A stretch of DNA of 64,000 nt from Punica granatum (GCF_007655135.1 NC_045131.1:15236001-15300000), one strand, 5' to 3'. Positions 1 to 11,540 are shown, numbered from the stretch's first letter. A program made the numbers and translations. The notes: a model not told the origin generated them from the sequence alone.

Positions 1-361
1 TTCTAACTAGAAATGCCAGTGAGAATTAGACATGAAGAACTTCCGATTGATTTTAAATTGTAGTATTCTGGATAAAGCTATCGAAGACATTAAGAGATCC
101 CCAATCGGAGATCTGATGAAAGAGAAGAGGAGGAAGAAGAAGAAGAAAGGCAAAATGATTCTTTATTCTTATGTGGGTCGAAAAGTTTATGATCCTGATG
201 AGAGAAGTCACCATGCTTATTTTTCGCTTAATGTGGAGTACCGTTCAAAATTTTGGAGGTTGAATGCCAAACTAAAAGCACCGTTATAGGACAAATTGCA
301 CTCGTCTTTTTGTTTTCCTCCCATAAAATCAAAGAAATGAGGACAATATCTGGAACTAGTG

Positions 362-400
<39 letters not shown>

Positions 401-2776
401 TTTAAATACAGGAAAAACAAATGTAAACAAAATAAAAATGATAGCCACATTAAGATAAAGTGAAAATAATAAGGTTAAAGTATGTGGATTTTCTCAAAAT
501 ATATCTCGAGTTTTCATTTGTAATTCAGAAAGCACGAAATATCAATCCAGTTCCAAATATATCTTGTCACTAAATAAATATTAGTTATTACATATATACA
601 AGTATCATATATTTTTCATTTTTCAAATGATAGTATATTTTTAAGCACCTCTTGATGATTTTATTCAGATGCGAAATATTTCATCTATTAATCTTTCATA
701 TTCATCTTTAACCTTATGATTAAAAAATAAAAATAAATAAAAATATTGATATGTATAATTAAATATAAAATGATAAAAGAATATTCTTAAAAGTAGGTTG
801 TTTATAAGTAATTGGGAAGGATTTTGTATGTACGACAGGTAACAAAGTCACCTCTATTAGAAATATGTGAGAGTTGTTTTTTGTATTTAATTAAATTTGA
901 GATGGTAAAATTACAAAATAGAAAGAAAAACGAGTGAAAAAAAAATAGTGATACATTACATTCTAAAGGTATTTATATTTGTCCAACATATAAAAATATT
1001 TGTAATTTCTTATTAATAGTCGTTATACATTGTGTTTATGTGAATTATCAACTAACTTATTAAGAATGATTAGTGAGGCAAGTTTCGACCCAATCTAATT
1101 TATTAAAACCGATGACAAAGTGATTTGAGACAAACTTTATCATCAACTTACTAAGAATTATGAAAAGAGTAAAATTGCAATTATGAAAAGTCAAGAAATA
1201 ACTCATTGAACTCCGTATGTTTATATAACTAGTAACGTGCATTGTACGTGAAATGTTTCTCGATCAAGTAGTAAGACATAATAATCATAAAATACTATAA
1301 ATATATAAAAATTTAAATTTCATACGAAAAATATATAATTAATTATATAATATCGTTAATTATCTTATTGGTTGATTTAAAGATACCAAATCAATAAATA
1401 TTGAATTACTTAATATCATTAAAATATGTTGATAATTTTTTATTTAAATAAAACATAATTCATGTGATAAAAAATTATAAATACTTAAATCGATCTTTGA
1501 GCCAGAATTAAGTCGATTTACGTTAAAAAATTGAGGTGAATATAAGAAGTGAATGTATAATCGTTTAATAATGCGCATTAACAAACTATTAATATTTGTT
1601 AGACTTTTCAAGTAGTTAGTTGAAATAAAGAGAAAAAAATCATGCAATTGTTTATGCATGTTATGCATACATAATGTAATTATTTCCTTGAGATTATTCC
1701 ACGTGAAAAATATTTTTTTCTTTTTATGTACATATATGCTTCATACAAAAGCTAGGTAACTTTCAACGTGACAAGTTCTTAGTAACCATAATTAAGGAAG
1801 AAAATTATATGAAGCACACTAATCATTACTAGGGCACAATCTCGTGCACTGCTGCAGGTGGGGCAAATATATTGTTCATTGATAGTTTATGTGCAATTGG
1901 CTGTGCTATTCATGAGATAAAATATTGGTTCCGTCACGTACTGATAAATTGAAGGGACTAATATGAAGTTCTCTAATAAGATTTAGCAGCATTGTGGCGG
2001 GATGAAAAAGAAAAATGAATCCTTCAATTAGGTGTATTTGTAAGGAAATTCGCAGACAAAAGATTAATATTTGCAAAATATCGAATATAACGAATTCATA
2101 ATAAAAATTAGGCTAATATGATTATAATTATAATGAATAAAAACACACAACACAATCGAGATTAAGAATAAGCATGTAGTTGCTCTGTTCTTTCATTATA
2201 TAAAAAATTACGTAATCATTAAGCGATACCGATTACTATATAATTTGATTTGATATGAGGATTAAAAAAATATTTACTATTATTTAGATAATATTATGGA
2301 AATCATGGTATTTCATTGTTACATTACTTTTATAGGAAAGCAATTGGCATGATTTAAATTCTTCTTGTAAATAGTAGTATTATTTAGTATGCATGAATGT
2401 TTCCACCGAAAAAAAAAGGTACGCATGAATGTATAGGCAAAAAAGGAAAAAAAAATGAAGAACTAACACGCGTCTAGATGTGGATCAAGACAGAGATCCC
2501 TTTTAAATTTCTCTTATATAGATAGATAGATATATTTGTAAAAAGTTTCTTTTGGGGTAACCATGTTTCTTACACTTTTTGTCATTTTGTAACGATTCGG
2601 ACTTGCCCATATATTGCCATGGAAAAGGCCAAAATGTCTACTCTAATCCCTATTATAATTGGCAATTTTTGCGTGCCATGTGGGGTCTGTCTTTCCCTGC
2701 CGTTAAAAACGTGTTATGCCCGTGGGCAAAAAAAAAAAAAAAAGACTTGTCCTTGTTTACATGTGAATGATTGAAA
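1..2776. other. AT-rich spacer, no recognisable gene
   Basis: Mostly A/T-rich noncoding DNA. The longest open frame near the left edge (32-289, +, 85 codons) has a lysine-rich run followed by a Tyr/Asp-rich stretch. I do not recognise it, and it could be the end of a degenerate gene cut by the window. A segment at 1587-1642 recurs at 8560-8617 with a few substitutions, so both belong to a dispersed repeat. A GCATTGTACG motif near 1239 resembles the heads of repeats near 7294 and 18257. Confidence 0.5.
364..398. repeat. (TA)n microsatellite
   Basis: About 17 uninterrupted TA dinucleotides. A likely length-polymorphic locus; no function is implied. Confidence 0.95.
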
Positions 2777-2965
2777 CTAGGGGCGGCAGTCAGAATTTTT
2801 ATTCCATGAGGTAAAAATATTATTTGATATAAATAGTGTATAAATATTTTTTTTAGGATGAGTAAAATACTAATTTTACATGGAAAAATTTATAAATAAA
2901 CATACTTTTGAAGCAAAATTTTAAAAAATTCAAAGTTCATGAGGGTAATTGCCCCCTTGCCAATA
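2777..2965. repeat. Degenerate MITE-like element with GGGGCGG / CCCCC ends
   Basis: It begins AGGGGCGGCAGTCAGAATTT and ends with a GAGGGTAATTGCCCCCTTGC stretch, with an A/T-rich middle. This resembles the common plant repeats that start GGGGCGG and end in a C-run. The ends are too diverged to define target duplications, so the boundaries are approximate. Confidence 0.35.
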
Positions 2966-2970
2966 CATTT

Positions 2971-3060
2971 GACGCAGCGGAACTAAGAATAACAATTGTT
3001 TTCTAGCATTCGTGCGTGAGTCAACATATTACAATTGTTATTCTTAGTTCTGTTGCGGCA
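2971..3060. repeat. Inverted pair of LTR ends (truncated 5' LTR)
   Basis: Positions 3031-3060 look like the last 30 bp of an LTR ending TTGCGGCA, immediately before a primer-binding site. The 20 bases at 3031-3050 occur as an exact reverse complement at 2980-2999. Instead of a full 5' LTR matching the roughly 400-bp 3' copy, only about 52 bp of LTR remain, facing an inverted copy of its own end. This suggests a local inversion or a junction of two elements. Confidence 0.6.
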
Positions 3061-3061
3061 G

Positions 3062-3074
3062 TTGGTATCAGAGC
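3062..3074 (+). other. Retrotransposon primer-binding site (initiator tRNA-Met type)
   Basis: TTGGTATCAGAGC is the usual complement of the 3' end of initiator methionine tRNA used by plant LTR retrotransposons. It follows the LTR end (…GCGGCA at 3060) by one base, as expected. Confidence 0.85.
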
Positions 3075-3096
3075 CGCGTTCGTTCTTGGATCAGTG

Positions 3097-3435
3097 ATGC
3101 TGCCTCGAAAAACGGTTAATCAAAGTCGTGCTGCGGAGGAGGATGAATTGGATCAGAAGATCGAAGACATATCATATGACGAAGGCAATCCAGTTTTCGA
3201 TATATATCCAGATGAAGATCAAGAAGAAGTTACAAAATTTGTATTTGATGATCAAGAAAAACCAACGTTCATTGTCAACAAATCCGTATTAAAGGATGTT
3301 AGAGGTGATAAACTTTTTCATTATTGTGCTCAGATTGAGAATATTCTAAATGAAGAAATTTTCAATGCAAAGAAAGATGCATGGATGCTTACGGTGCCGA
3401 TTTCAGAGGTTATTCAGTTGCCAAAATTGGTCTAA
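3097..3435 (+). pseudogene. Residual retrotransposon ORF (gag start joined to acidic tail)
   Basis: A 112-codon frame starts at the ATG 22 bases after the primer-binding site. The first residues (MLPRKT…, then an E/D-rich stretch and LDQKIED) resemble the start of plant Ty3/gypsy Gag. The frame then turns into an acidic stretch (GNPVFDIYPDED) and a tail that I cannot match to Gag, protease or reverse transcriptase. About 240 bp further on, the next LTR begins. The internal region is therefore only about 0.6 kb, so this is a deleted, non-autonomous element. The frame remains open upstream to 3016, through the LTR end. Family assignment rests on position and on the first 20 residues. Confidence 0.5.
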
Positions 3436-3671
3436 GTGCACGTGACTCGATCAAGAAAGTAAAGATTCAGTGAAAATGTTTATTGGCTAAGAGGTGTACG
3501 AAATTTTATGTACGAAAAATTAAGAGAAAGAGTTTGCAAAGAGAAAAAAACATTCAAGCGGTAAGTGAGAAAACAGCAGAAGCGTATTAATCTCTTTATT
3601 CGTGACGATCAAGGAAATAGCTCGGACGATGACGATTCAAGGACGAATTCTCTCCATCTAGAGGAGAATAA

Positions 3672-4069
3672 TGCCGCAAAAAACGTAGCAATTTTATGTT
3701 ATTTGGGCATTTTTACAATTTTTAGAAAATAGTTTATTTTAAAGAATATTTTATTTCCTTCATTATAATTTCGTTTTTCAATTTTTAAGAAATAGTTTAT
3801 TTTAGAGAATATTTTTATTTCATTCGTTATAATTTCGTTTTTCTTATTTAAGCGATATAAGCCCTAAAGTTAAAAACAGTTGAGTTTTTTTTTATGAATA
3901 AAATTTCGAGAGAATATTTTCTCTATTTTCTCAAATTCGGCATTGATTGAATCAAAGAATTTGATGCATATTCCCTGTTATTCGTAGAATCAACAGGTTA
4001 TAGAAGATTATTTTTGAAATTCGTGCGCAAATCAATAGATTACAATTGGTATTCTTAATTTCGCTGCAT
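3672..4069 (+). mobile_element. 3' LTR of small gypsy-like element
   Basis: It begins TGCCGCAA just after a purine-rich GAGGAGAATAA tract. That start is the inverse of the TTGCGGCA end seen at 3053-3060. It ends at …CGCTGCA near 4069, and bases 4020-4069 align with 3009-3060, the 5' LTR end. Inside are two tandem copies of a roughly 64-bp unit (3716-3778 and 3779-3842) and a TTATTTAAGCGATATAAG promoter-like stretch. The broken START-gene copy begins within three bases of its right end. Confidence 0.7.
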
Positions 4070-4071
4070 CA

Positions 4072-4839
4072 GGAAGACTCTGATTTTCTCGCATTCAGGT
4101 AAGCTCTCATCCCGGAGTGGAGTTTCTTGACTGTCCCCCACATCTCATGGCGGACTCCCAGCTTCGCCACATCTTTGGGGAATTCAACTCCAGTGAGATG
4201 ACAGGCTGAATTCACCAGACCAATTTAGAGGTTTCAAATGAACCACACCAAACAAATAAATTTTATTATAAATTTTAAGCGTAAGCACAAGAACAGAAAA
4301 TTTTGTTTCTCAAGAAAACAAAAATTTATACCAATCCACATCATTTAAACAAGGAAACTTAACAAAATCTCAAGAATTGTTCACCCAATTCGATTTGTTT
4401 GGGCTGAACACCGGACAGCCCAAGATGGGTGGAGTTGAAATCATTAAAAGAAATTCCACCATTTCCGCCCACACAAGCAGATCTTGTTTGCATGGCAATT
4501 TTATTTGCAGATGTTTCATTCACTCATACAAAACATGGCATTATACAATAAAATGGGCTTTTTGACAGCAGAACCTACCAGGCTTGACTCGAAAAATAGA
4601 GATCCACACGCCTCGGCTTATCACGTTTCTGTATAGCTGGATATGGCACACCCTGCACGACAATCATTCATGAATATAGGCTAATTTTCTTAGAAGTGGA
4701 AACAGCGTGTAAAAAATGTTTATACTCATTTCCACTTTTAGCTTAAAAGACAAACGTGCTAAAAAATGTCCTGTATGGCTAAATTTAAGTGTGTGCTCAG
4801 AGTGTTTACATCAGTAAGAGACCGAAAAGACTGAGGCAA
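4072..4839 (-). pseudogene. Chimeric fragment copy of the START-domain gene
   Basis: Three pieces of the gene at 13.2-17.8 kb are joined here in the same orientation. 4072-4181 matches 13413-13522 (last exon). About 4185-4227 matches 15019-15061 (an intron 2 segment). About 4225-4839 matches 13649-14271 (intron 5, exon 5 and intron 4). Identity is high, with scattered substitutions. The exon 5 copy has lost about eight bases (…GGCTTGACTCG… against …GGCTTGATGACCCAGCTCG…). Introns are retained, so this is not a retroposed cDNA. The order is altered: a 126-bp stretch (13523-13648) is replaced by a 43-bp intron piece taken from 1.4 kb away. It cannot encode a protein. Confidence 0.85.
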
Positions 4840-5615
4840 GGGAGTGGAATACTCTTTTGCGGATTGGTTGGCATGAAAGGCTTTGCATCTACCTTTAACT
4901 TCTGCTTTGTATTAGTCTCCACCAACTAATTGGTTAGGAGAGCTATTATTTGGAGATATCGTTGGGGCCATGTATCCCGCCTTTACATTTCTTAATTTTC
5001 TTTTAATTTTCTGGGTTTAGGCCCCCTTTACCTATCGAAAAAAAGAATCAAATGCTTAAATTTTTAAATCCATAAAATTATGTTCTCAAAAATTAAATTG
5101 GTAAATAAATTGATCTATTTGAACATATTACATAAATATTATTGGCTAATGGTCTCTCAAATAAGAGAATTGTTATTTGTGGATAATTGTCACCGTGACA
5201 ATGGGTACTTCATGTTGAAAGGTATAGTATCAAAAGCAACAAAAAAAACGAATGAATTCAAAGCTAATATTTTTGGGGAGAAGACTGAGAGATAGGTTGG
5301 GGGACGTCTGCCCCCTTCAATCCTGCTTTCGGTTCATTCTTTGCCTAACAATAAAAATGACAAAGATTTTCCAAAATTCACGCTATAGTAAACTTTACAT
5401 TACATGACAATTTGGCATGGATATTTTACAATACGAGATTTGTCGTTCCCTCCGATTAGAACATTCAGACCAAGCAATAAGACAACTATAAGAAACACCC
5501 ATCTCCTTCCGACCATGCGCATATGGAGAAAAACCTGAAGAATGTGTTTTTATATGTTTAAAATGTCAAATGTAGCGGCATGCATTGAATCAACTCAATT
5601 ATTGAACTCTCTCTC
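4840..5615. other. Spacer upstream of the inhibitor gene
   Basis: No gene seen. The stretch near 4965-5040 (TTGGGGCC…CATTTCTTAATTTTC… ending in a C-run) resembles 56085-56165, so it is part of a dispersed repeat. The small frame at 5080-5295 shows no protein signature. Confidence 0.4.
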
Positions 5616-5620
5616 CTCTT

Positions 5621-5630
5621 CTATAAATAC
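5621..5630 (+). promoter_or_regulatory. TATA box of the proteinase inhibitor gene
   Basis: CTATAAATAC lies about 105 bp before the ATG at 5732. A CT-rich stretch (CTCTCTCCTCTT) precedes it and an A-rich probable leader follows. Confidence 0.75.
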
Positions 5631-5731
5631 CGATAATCACTTCCCAAGAGTAGCCAAACCACATCCATTATTTCCATTCAATTAATATAAGAAAGAGAGC
5701 GAAAACAGAAAGCAAATTTGAGTTTTGAATC

Positions 5732-7129
5732 ATGGCAAGCTCCTGTCCTCCTGGCGGCGGCCCCCCTGACAGCAAGCCCCCTGGCAGCTGCCCTCCTGGC
5801 AGCGGCCCTCCTGGCAGCGGTCCTTCTGGTGAGTTTTAAAGGCCTAATTCAAATTAGCACCTCACCATGCAATGTGAGTGTGTTCTAAGTGATTCGGCAT
5901 ATTTTCCCTCTTAAATACGGTTTTGGATTCCAGTCTTATAAAGAGAAAATCCATGATTGATAAAGTTTTACTCTTAGTGAGCTGGCATTACTCGAACCTA
6001 AAAATAAATAAGATCTATTGAACTTCCGAATACCAATTAGTGGCTCATCGTGGGTGAATGTATAGGATGAGGAATTCACTCCATGACACTTGTTCTCGAG
6101 TGGAAGACGCTCTCTATTGGAAACTAATTGAGTTCTCAGTAATGAGATTTTGATGACCCTTTATTTCTTTTTTTATTTTATTTGGGTAATATTATTTATA
6201 TATATTTTTTGTCTTATTTCTAATAAACTTGTCTCCGTAAACCAAGTATTTGGGCCTGCTTATAAGAAAATAGGAAATCAAGAAATAGGTATTTACCCAC
6301 CTACAATGAAGAGCACCTTTTTAAGAGAAAGTGAGTTCCCTAAATTCCCAAATTCAAAGTAATTTAGAGAACTATTACTGAAAAAAGAAAGTAACCTGGA
6401 GAAGTACTTTTGATAATTGTCAAACTCTCTTCCAACTAAACAGTTTCCAATCAATTTTCTTCTATTTTTAGTTGTTAGATGATAAGCATAAGTTGATATT
6501 AATACATATTTAAGGGTCGTATCAATAATATTTATGAGTATTACATGTATCGAAATTTTCTTATTGTATGAATTATATTGTTTGAAATATTTCTTATTAT
6601 ATCATAAAGTAAAGGAAATATTTAGGATAACGGAACGAAATTGCCAAATATAAATAAGAAAGGAAAAAGGCTTCTCAAATATAAATAATCTCTCTCTTTC
6701 ATTATCTTCAATTCTTGGACCAGCTTCTCGGCCATAGTTAGTGAAACGTACATAAGACTTAACTATATCAAACAACTGATTATGTCACCTGATAGGTTTG
6801 TAAATTATCTTATCTCTAAGGTTGTAATGATAAGTTGTAGTAATTTGTTGTCTAATAAAAATCTTCCTCCTAAATTGCTCTTTTATCTGATATTACAATA
6901 ATAATAATGATCTATTATTGCAATTTTAACAGGGAAAACCTCATGGCCAGAGCTAGTAGGAAAGAAGGGGGAGGTTGCAGTGGCAAGAATAAAGAGTGAG
7001 AACCCACACATGAGGGATGTGTTCACAATCAAGGAGGGCACCCCTGTCACCCTAGAAATCCGCTTCGACCGCGTCCGGGTCTGGGTGAATGACTCCGACA
7101 TTGTCACCCAGGTCCCCACGGCTGGCTAA
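5732..7129 (+). CDS. Proteinase inhibitor I (potato inhibitor I / PR-6 family)
   Basis: Two exons, 5732-5828 and 6933-7129, joined by a GT-AG intron of 1,104 bp, give 97 residues. Exon 2 encodes the whole inhibitor fold: GKTSWPELVG at the start, then the reactive-loop region GTPVTLEIRFDRVRVWVN and a C terminus ending PTAG. By comparison with family members the scissile P1-P1' pair should be Leu-Glu in VTLEIR, which predicts inhibition of chymotrypsin- or subtilisin-like serine proteases. There is no disulphide pair around the loop, as usual for this family. No signal peptide is visible. Exon 1 is unusual: where relatives have only a short Ser/Cys/Pro leader, this one carries about five Pro-Pro-Gly-Ser-X repeats. 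Family members act against insects and pathogens and are often wound-induced. The start is the first ATG after the TATA box, and the frame stays open across the splice. Confidence 0.92.
5744..5828 (+). repeat. 15-bp coding minisatellite in inhibitor exon 1
   Basis: Imperfect tandem 15-bp units of the form CCTCCTGGCAGCGGC, five and a half copies, running to the splice donor. They are in frame and encode PPGSG-like pentapeptides (PPGGG, PPDSK, PPGSC, PPGSG, PPGSG). The GC content is far above that of the surroundings. Confidence 0.85.
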
Positions 7130-7202
7130 TAAATGTTGTTATTATCAAGTAAAATAACACGAACAAGCTCCTCATTAGAGGAGCCCCCTCTTGTATGAGA
7201 TG

Positions 7203-7208
7203 AAATAA
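7203..7208 (+). terminator. Polyadenylation signal of inhibitor gene
   Basis: AATAAA occurs 74 bp after the stop codon, followed by a T-rich stretch. Confidence 0.6.
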
Positions 7209-7284
7209 AAGTTACTTTACTTTCGCTTCGTCTTAATCTGGTTATTTAACGTTTTGTTTACATTTGTTCTAAGTATATTTTAAC

Positions 7285-8960
7285 TATACTAGTTGAATAC
7301 TCATGCATTGCCCGGGAACAATACAAATAACCTCTTAGTTATTTTAGTAGAGAAAAATATTCTAAATATATACACAAATTAAAAACTCATTAAAAAAAAT
7401 TGAGACATCCATGAAAAGAATAGAATTGATATTGGAGAACGGGTTGCTCCTCGGATTGTTGCCGATGAAATTTGTCGACTCCACAACAATAGCACATTGG
7501 TTGGATTGATGCTCACCACCACAATTCTCACAAGTCGTTGCGGGAACTTGAGTCAAATGAATACTCATTGCATCTATCTTCTTGTGGAGAGCAGCGATTT
7601 GAGCATGCAGAGTATTTGCCGTATCTAGCTCATAGACACCCGCCTCTCTTCTCGGATTTGTCCGTTCGGATGGCCTATTCATTGTCATTTGCTCCAAGAG
7701 CTCATAGGCCTCATCATCCGACTTATTCATCAAATTTCCCCCGGCTGCCGCATCCAAAGTAACTCTTGTCAGTCCAAGAAGCCCGTTGGAGAACGATTGC
7801 AGCAACATCCACTTCTCGAGACCGTGATGTGGGCACCGTCTCCATAATTCCTTGAACCTTTCCCATTCCTCTCCCAAAGATTCGAACTCTTGTTGCCCAA
7901 ACGTCATGATGTCATTTCTCATCTTTGTTGCCTTCGAGGGTGGAAAGTACATCGCTAAGAACTTTTGCTCCAAGTGATCCCATGTCGCGATTGATCCCGG
8001 CGTAATGATTGAAGCCACGCCTTGGCTTTGTCCTTCAAGGAGAAAGGAAAGAGCCTCAGTCTCACCGCATCTAATGTCACTCCATTTATTCATCCAAAAA
8101 AAAATGTCACTCCATTTTGTCGGAATGTGTCACATATCTCCAAGAAGTTGCTCAAGTGAGCATTCAAATCTTCACTCGACAACCCGCTGAACACTGTGGA
8201 GCTTTGTATCATTTGGATGAGTCCTGGCTTGATCTCGAAATTGTTGGCCTGAATTGCCGGCTTTGAATGCTCGACCGATTACCCAAGGCATGAGGTATCG
8301 CATAATAACCCAAAGTTCTCACTTGTAGGGGTTGTGCTTGCGCCGCTTCCAAATTTTGCTCGTTAAAAAAAAAAATTCCATCGTGTTCTGCCATATGGAA
8401 GCTTGACTGCATGCGGCTGGCTTCACTTCGAAGTCGATAAAAAGTCCTCTCTATCTCGGGATCGAAAATGCTTATATCAATGTTAGCAATAACATTAGAA
8501 CAATTCCCGGCAACGGCTCCAAAATCTTGTCTCTCGCAAGTATACGGGTCGTGCAAAACTAGTAATATTTGTTAGACTTTTCAAGTAGTTAGTCGAAATA
8601 GAGAGGAAAAAAAATCATTTCTCATGTTCTTTTGAAATGAAAATCACAATAAATATTCATTTTAAGTACATTAGCAATTCAATATTTATAGCACATACAA
8701 TAATTTTAAAATACCCAAAAATAAAAATGAGCAGTAAATTAATTAATATAAAAATCCTAGCAAAAAGCATGAATAAAATCACGATAATCAAAATCAAAAA
8801 GAGTGAACACTATTAAAAATTGATAGAATTGTAACGTTATTATTTAAGTGATAACAAAATGGAAAGAAAAGTTAGAGAAACACCTAGTATTTTATATATA
8901 GTATAGATTAGTTATGGACTATAGATTATGGATATAGATTATAACTTATTGATAGATTGA
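7285..8960. repeat. Possible host repeat around the gag fragment (GCATTGC head, TATAGAT tail)
   Basis: Left side: ACTAGTTGAATACTCATGCATTGCCCGGG. Right side: TATATATAGTATAGATTAG and GGATATAGATTATAAC near 8895-8945. The same head and tail pairing is seen at 18248-19527 and 43813-45820. The gag piece may sit inside such an element, but the boundaries are approximate. Confidence 0.3.
7395..8556 (-). pseudogene. Athila-like Ty3/gypsy gag fragment
   Basis: Read leftward from 8556, an N-terminal Gag segment (to 8209) leads into SSTVFSGLSSEDLNAHLSNF and then NGVT near 8120. There a short duplication with an A-run breaks the frame. It resumes as DAVRLRLFPFSLKDKAKAW, SIATWDHLEQKFLAMYFPPS, ESLGEEWERFKELWRRCPHH and DAAAGGNLMNKSDDEAYELL. 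That order is characteristic of the retrotransposon Gag domain of Athila-type elements. A CENCGGEHQSNQC zinc-knuckle-like remnant follows near 7520. No protease, reverse transcriptase or integrase follows, and no LTR flanks it. It is a dead fragment, bounded by repeat motifs shared with other parts of the window. Confidence 0.9.
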
Positions 8961-11540
8961 AGATATAAAAAGTTTGAGATTGATTCTCGGCCTTTCAGCA
9001 CTTTTGATATTTTTCGTTTTAAACTTTTTTTTTTTTGGATTGAATCTTGTCCTCAGCGTTCCTTATTTTGTGCCCTTTTGGTCAATCCATCAGTTGTCCA
9101 TCAAAAATGCTGACGTAGCATATTTACTTAAATAAAAAAAAATGTTCCACAAAATTTGAAGAAATAACATTAAAAAAAGAAGGTATGAAGATCGAAATGC
9201 TATTAGCTAGCTCGTAATTTTACGGAATCATTCCCACTAGTTAGTCTCGCAATACATATATGTGGTTTTATATTATTTTGTGGTTCCCAGCGAATTAATA
9301 AATTTGACTGTGTTTAATTTGGAAATTTATATAACAGGGGTCCGGTGCCTCATTTCATAATATTATTGAAAACAATGAATAAAGAGGTTTGGTGCAAGTG
9401 ACATTAAACTCGATCTAAAATATTAACGGGTCCTAAATTCGATTCTCATCTATAGACCTCCCTTTTACCCTCCCTATCTATTTCCATCTAGATTAATGGA
9501 CAAGCAGGTGATCACCATGCAGGCTGGTATTTGATATTTTAAAATAACCAGACCATTTCATATGTGAAACTTAGAAACCGCACTTTTCATGGGTGAAACA
9601 GAAAAACACATATTTTTCATGGTTTTTCTTCAAATATGTATTCTTCCGTTTGGAAATGGAGTGAAGTTTAACTTAACTTAACTTCACTTTACTTTACTTT
9701 TCTCTCAATTCAAAACACAATCATTACTTTTTTATTTTTTTCTTCAATTTAATAATAAAGTATCTCACATATTTTTTTATCTATTATTATAATTAATTTT
9801 TTAATAATAAATTTTTCTAACTATTTATTACTTTTCCCTCAATTCAAAAATATAATTATTATTATTTATCTCCTTGTTTAATTTAATAATAAATTTTTTC
9901 AATTATTTTTGTCTTTATTCAGTGAAATTAAATAAAGTCATAATCATACTCCATTACTAAATTCATTATAAATGTAGTGGCGGAAGGGGATGATAGTTAG
10001 GTAGAGTTTGACTCTGCTCCATTGCATGGGCTCTGTGTTTCTAATGAGAGGCCGGTACAGTATACATGCCAAGTTCTCATGTAAAGTGACTGAAGTGTGA
10101 AAAAAAGAACGTAATGCCAGTAATATATGTCTTTGTTAATAAATTTATAGAGATTTCAGATTCTATTTTCATGAGTCGATTATATATCCCTCTTTTTATA
10201 CTAGTATAATTAAAATTTACCTACACCTCTTGCAATTTAGTAAAACGCCGCACACACTCTTTTCTTTAAAAATATAAGACTAACCCCTCTAGTTTTGGTC
10301 AAATGACCGCTTATATGTATGTGGCGACACATAAGCTACCATTTCACCAAAACGATATTGTGATGTGATATTTCTAAAGCAGAAAGTGTACCTGAAATTT
10401 GCCATTATTATTTTTTAAAAATTTCTTATTTTCTTATACTAGACTGTAAACTTCCTTTTTTAACTGAAAAAATAATACTATAATGTGAAAAGCTTATTAA
10501 TTTGGTTATTTTTATTGGCTTGTTAAATATTTTTGACAAAGATATAATATTAAAACCAGGGTAGAAAACGGATGAAAGTTTGATCATTTGCATCGAACCT
10601 ATTAGACATCCCCGCCAACAACCGTTCACAAGAAAGAATTTCTGCTCCCTAATGAATCTCTGTAGAATTGTCCTATTGAATTCAAGAGCACACGTTTTCC
10701 TTACACATGATGTTCGATGCTTTAAAGGCAGGGATGGACCGAGCCCCCCACCGCCAACCCAAACCTTTTTTTTTTTTTGTTTTTGCTAATAGCAAAATGT
10801 AATTGCTAAAAACTATGACAACTGAAATAACTAGGTTGCACATCAACCGATACAGCTTCTTAACTATAAGGCTTCTAAAATTATATATGGTTAAGAAACA
10901 GTTTTAGTAGTTAAAGATGATCTTTTAGCAATTAAAATTGATTAGTTATTTGTTAGTAAACTATTTTATTGTAGGACAGTTAATTTCTTTTTTTTTTAAT
11001 TCTGCTAGATTTTGGTGTTCTTTTTTCATATTTGTTATGAATTTCATGAATGTTATAAATTGTGATTAGTAATGTAATTATTGAACGATTTTTCTTTTTC
11101 GTTAGAAATTCTTGGGAAGTGCATCCTCTATCTCGTATTCCTATGACAGTGTCCTCATAGAAAATCAAAGACTATATTTTCTCTCAATATGTACGAAATC
11201 ATAAATGCTATGCCTCCTTTCTCTTTCTTTATTATCCACAAAGGAATAGATTAAAGATTTATTCAGGAAAATTCTGAAAATATATTCATAGAAGTAAAAA
11301 TTCATTAAAAAAGAACTGAAAAAAATCCCTAAACAAATCAAATCTGAAATTTTTTTAAAAAATAAAAGTAAATTAATATAAAAATTCAGATAAAAGTAAA
11401 GAATATTAAAAATTCATAATTCATAAATTTTTTAAGCATTTAGATACAAGATATTACAGAATATGCATCAAAGTTTAGAAAAAGGGTGAGACCGAATGAG
11501 ACAAGCCAAGAAGACATCAGTTCAGGAAGATTCGGAGCCA
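8961..11540. other. Repeat-rich spacer
   Basis: No gene recognised. It contains a MITE-like copy (9650-9965, listed separately), a possible SINE relic near 9375-9500 with an AAATTCGATTCTC B-box-like motif, and repeat debris near 10200-10400. The small open frames near 10.4-11.2 kb are A/T-driven and show no domain. Confidence 0.4.
9650..9965. repeat. AT-rich MITE-like family, copy 1
   Basis: It shares the phrases CTCAATTCAAAACACAATCATTACTTTTTTATTTTTTTCTTC and 'taataaatttttctaactattta' with copies at about 38165-38480 and 52040-52310. One consensus can be read across all three. No target duplication is clear. Confidence 0.5.

Noticed and set aside
4377..4565. A 62-codon frame as a separate gene
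   Set aside because: It lies inside the chimeric START-gene copy, antisense to its intron and exon 5 remnants.
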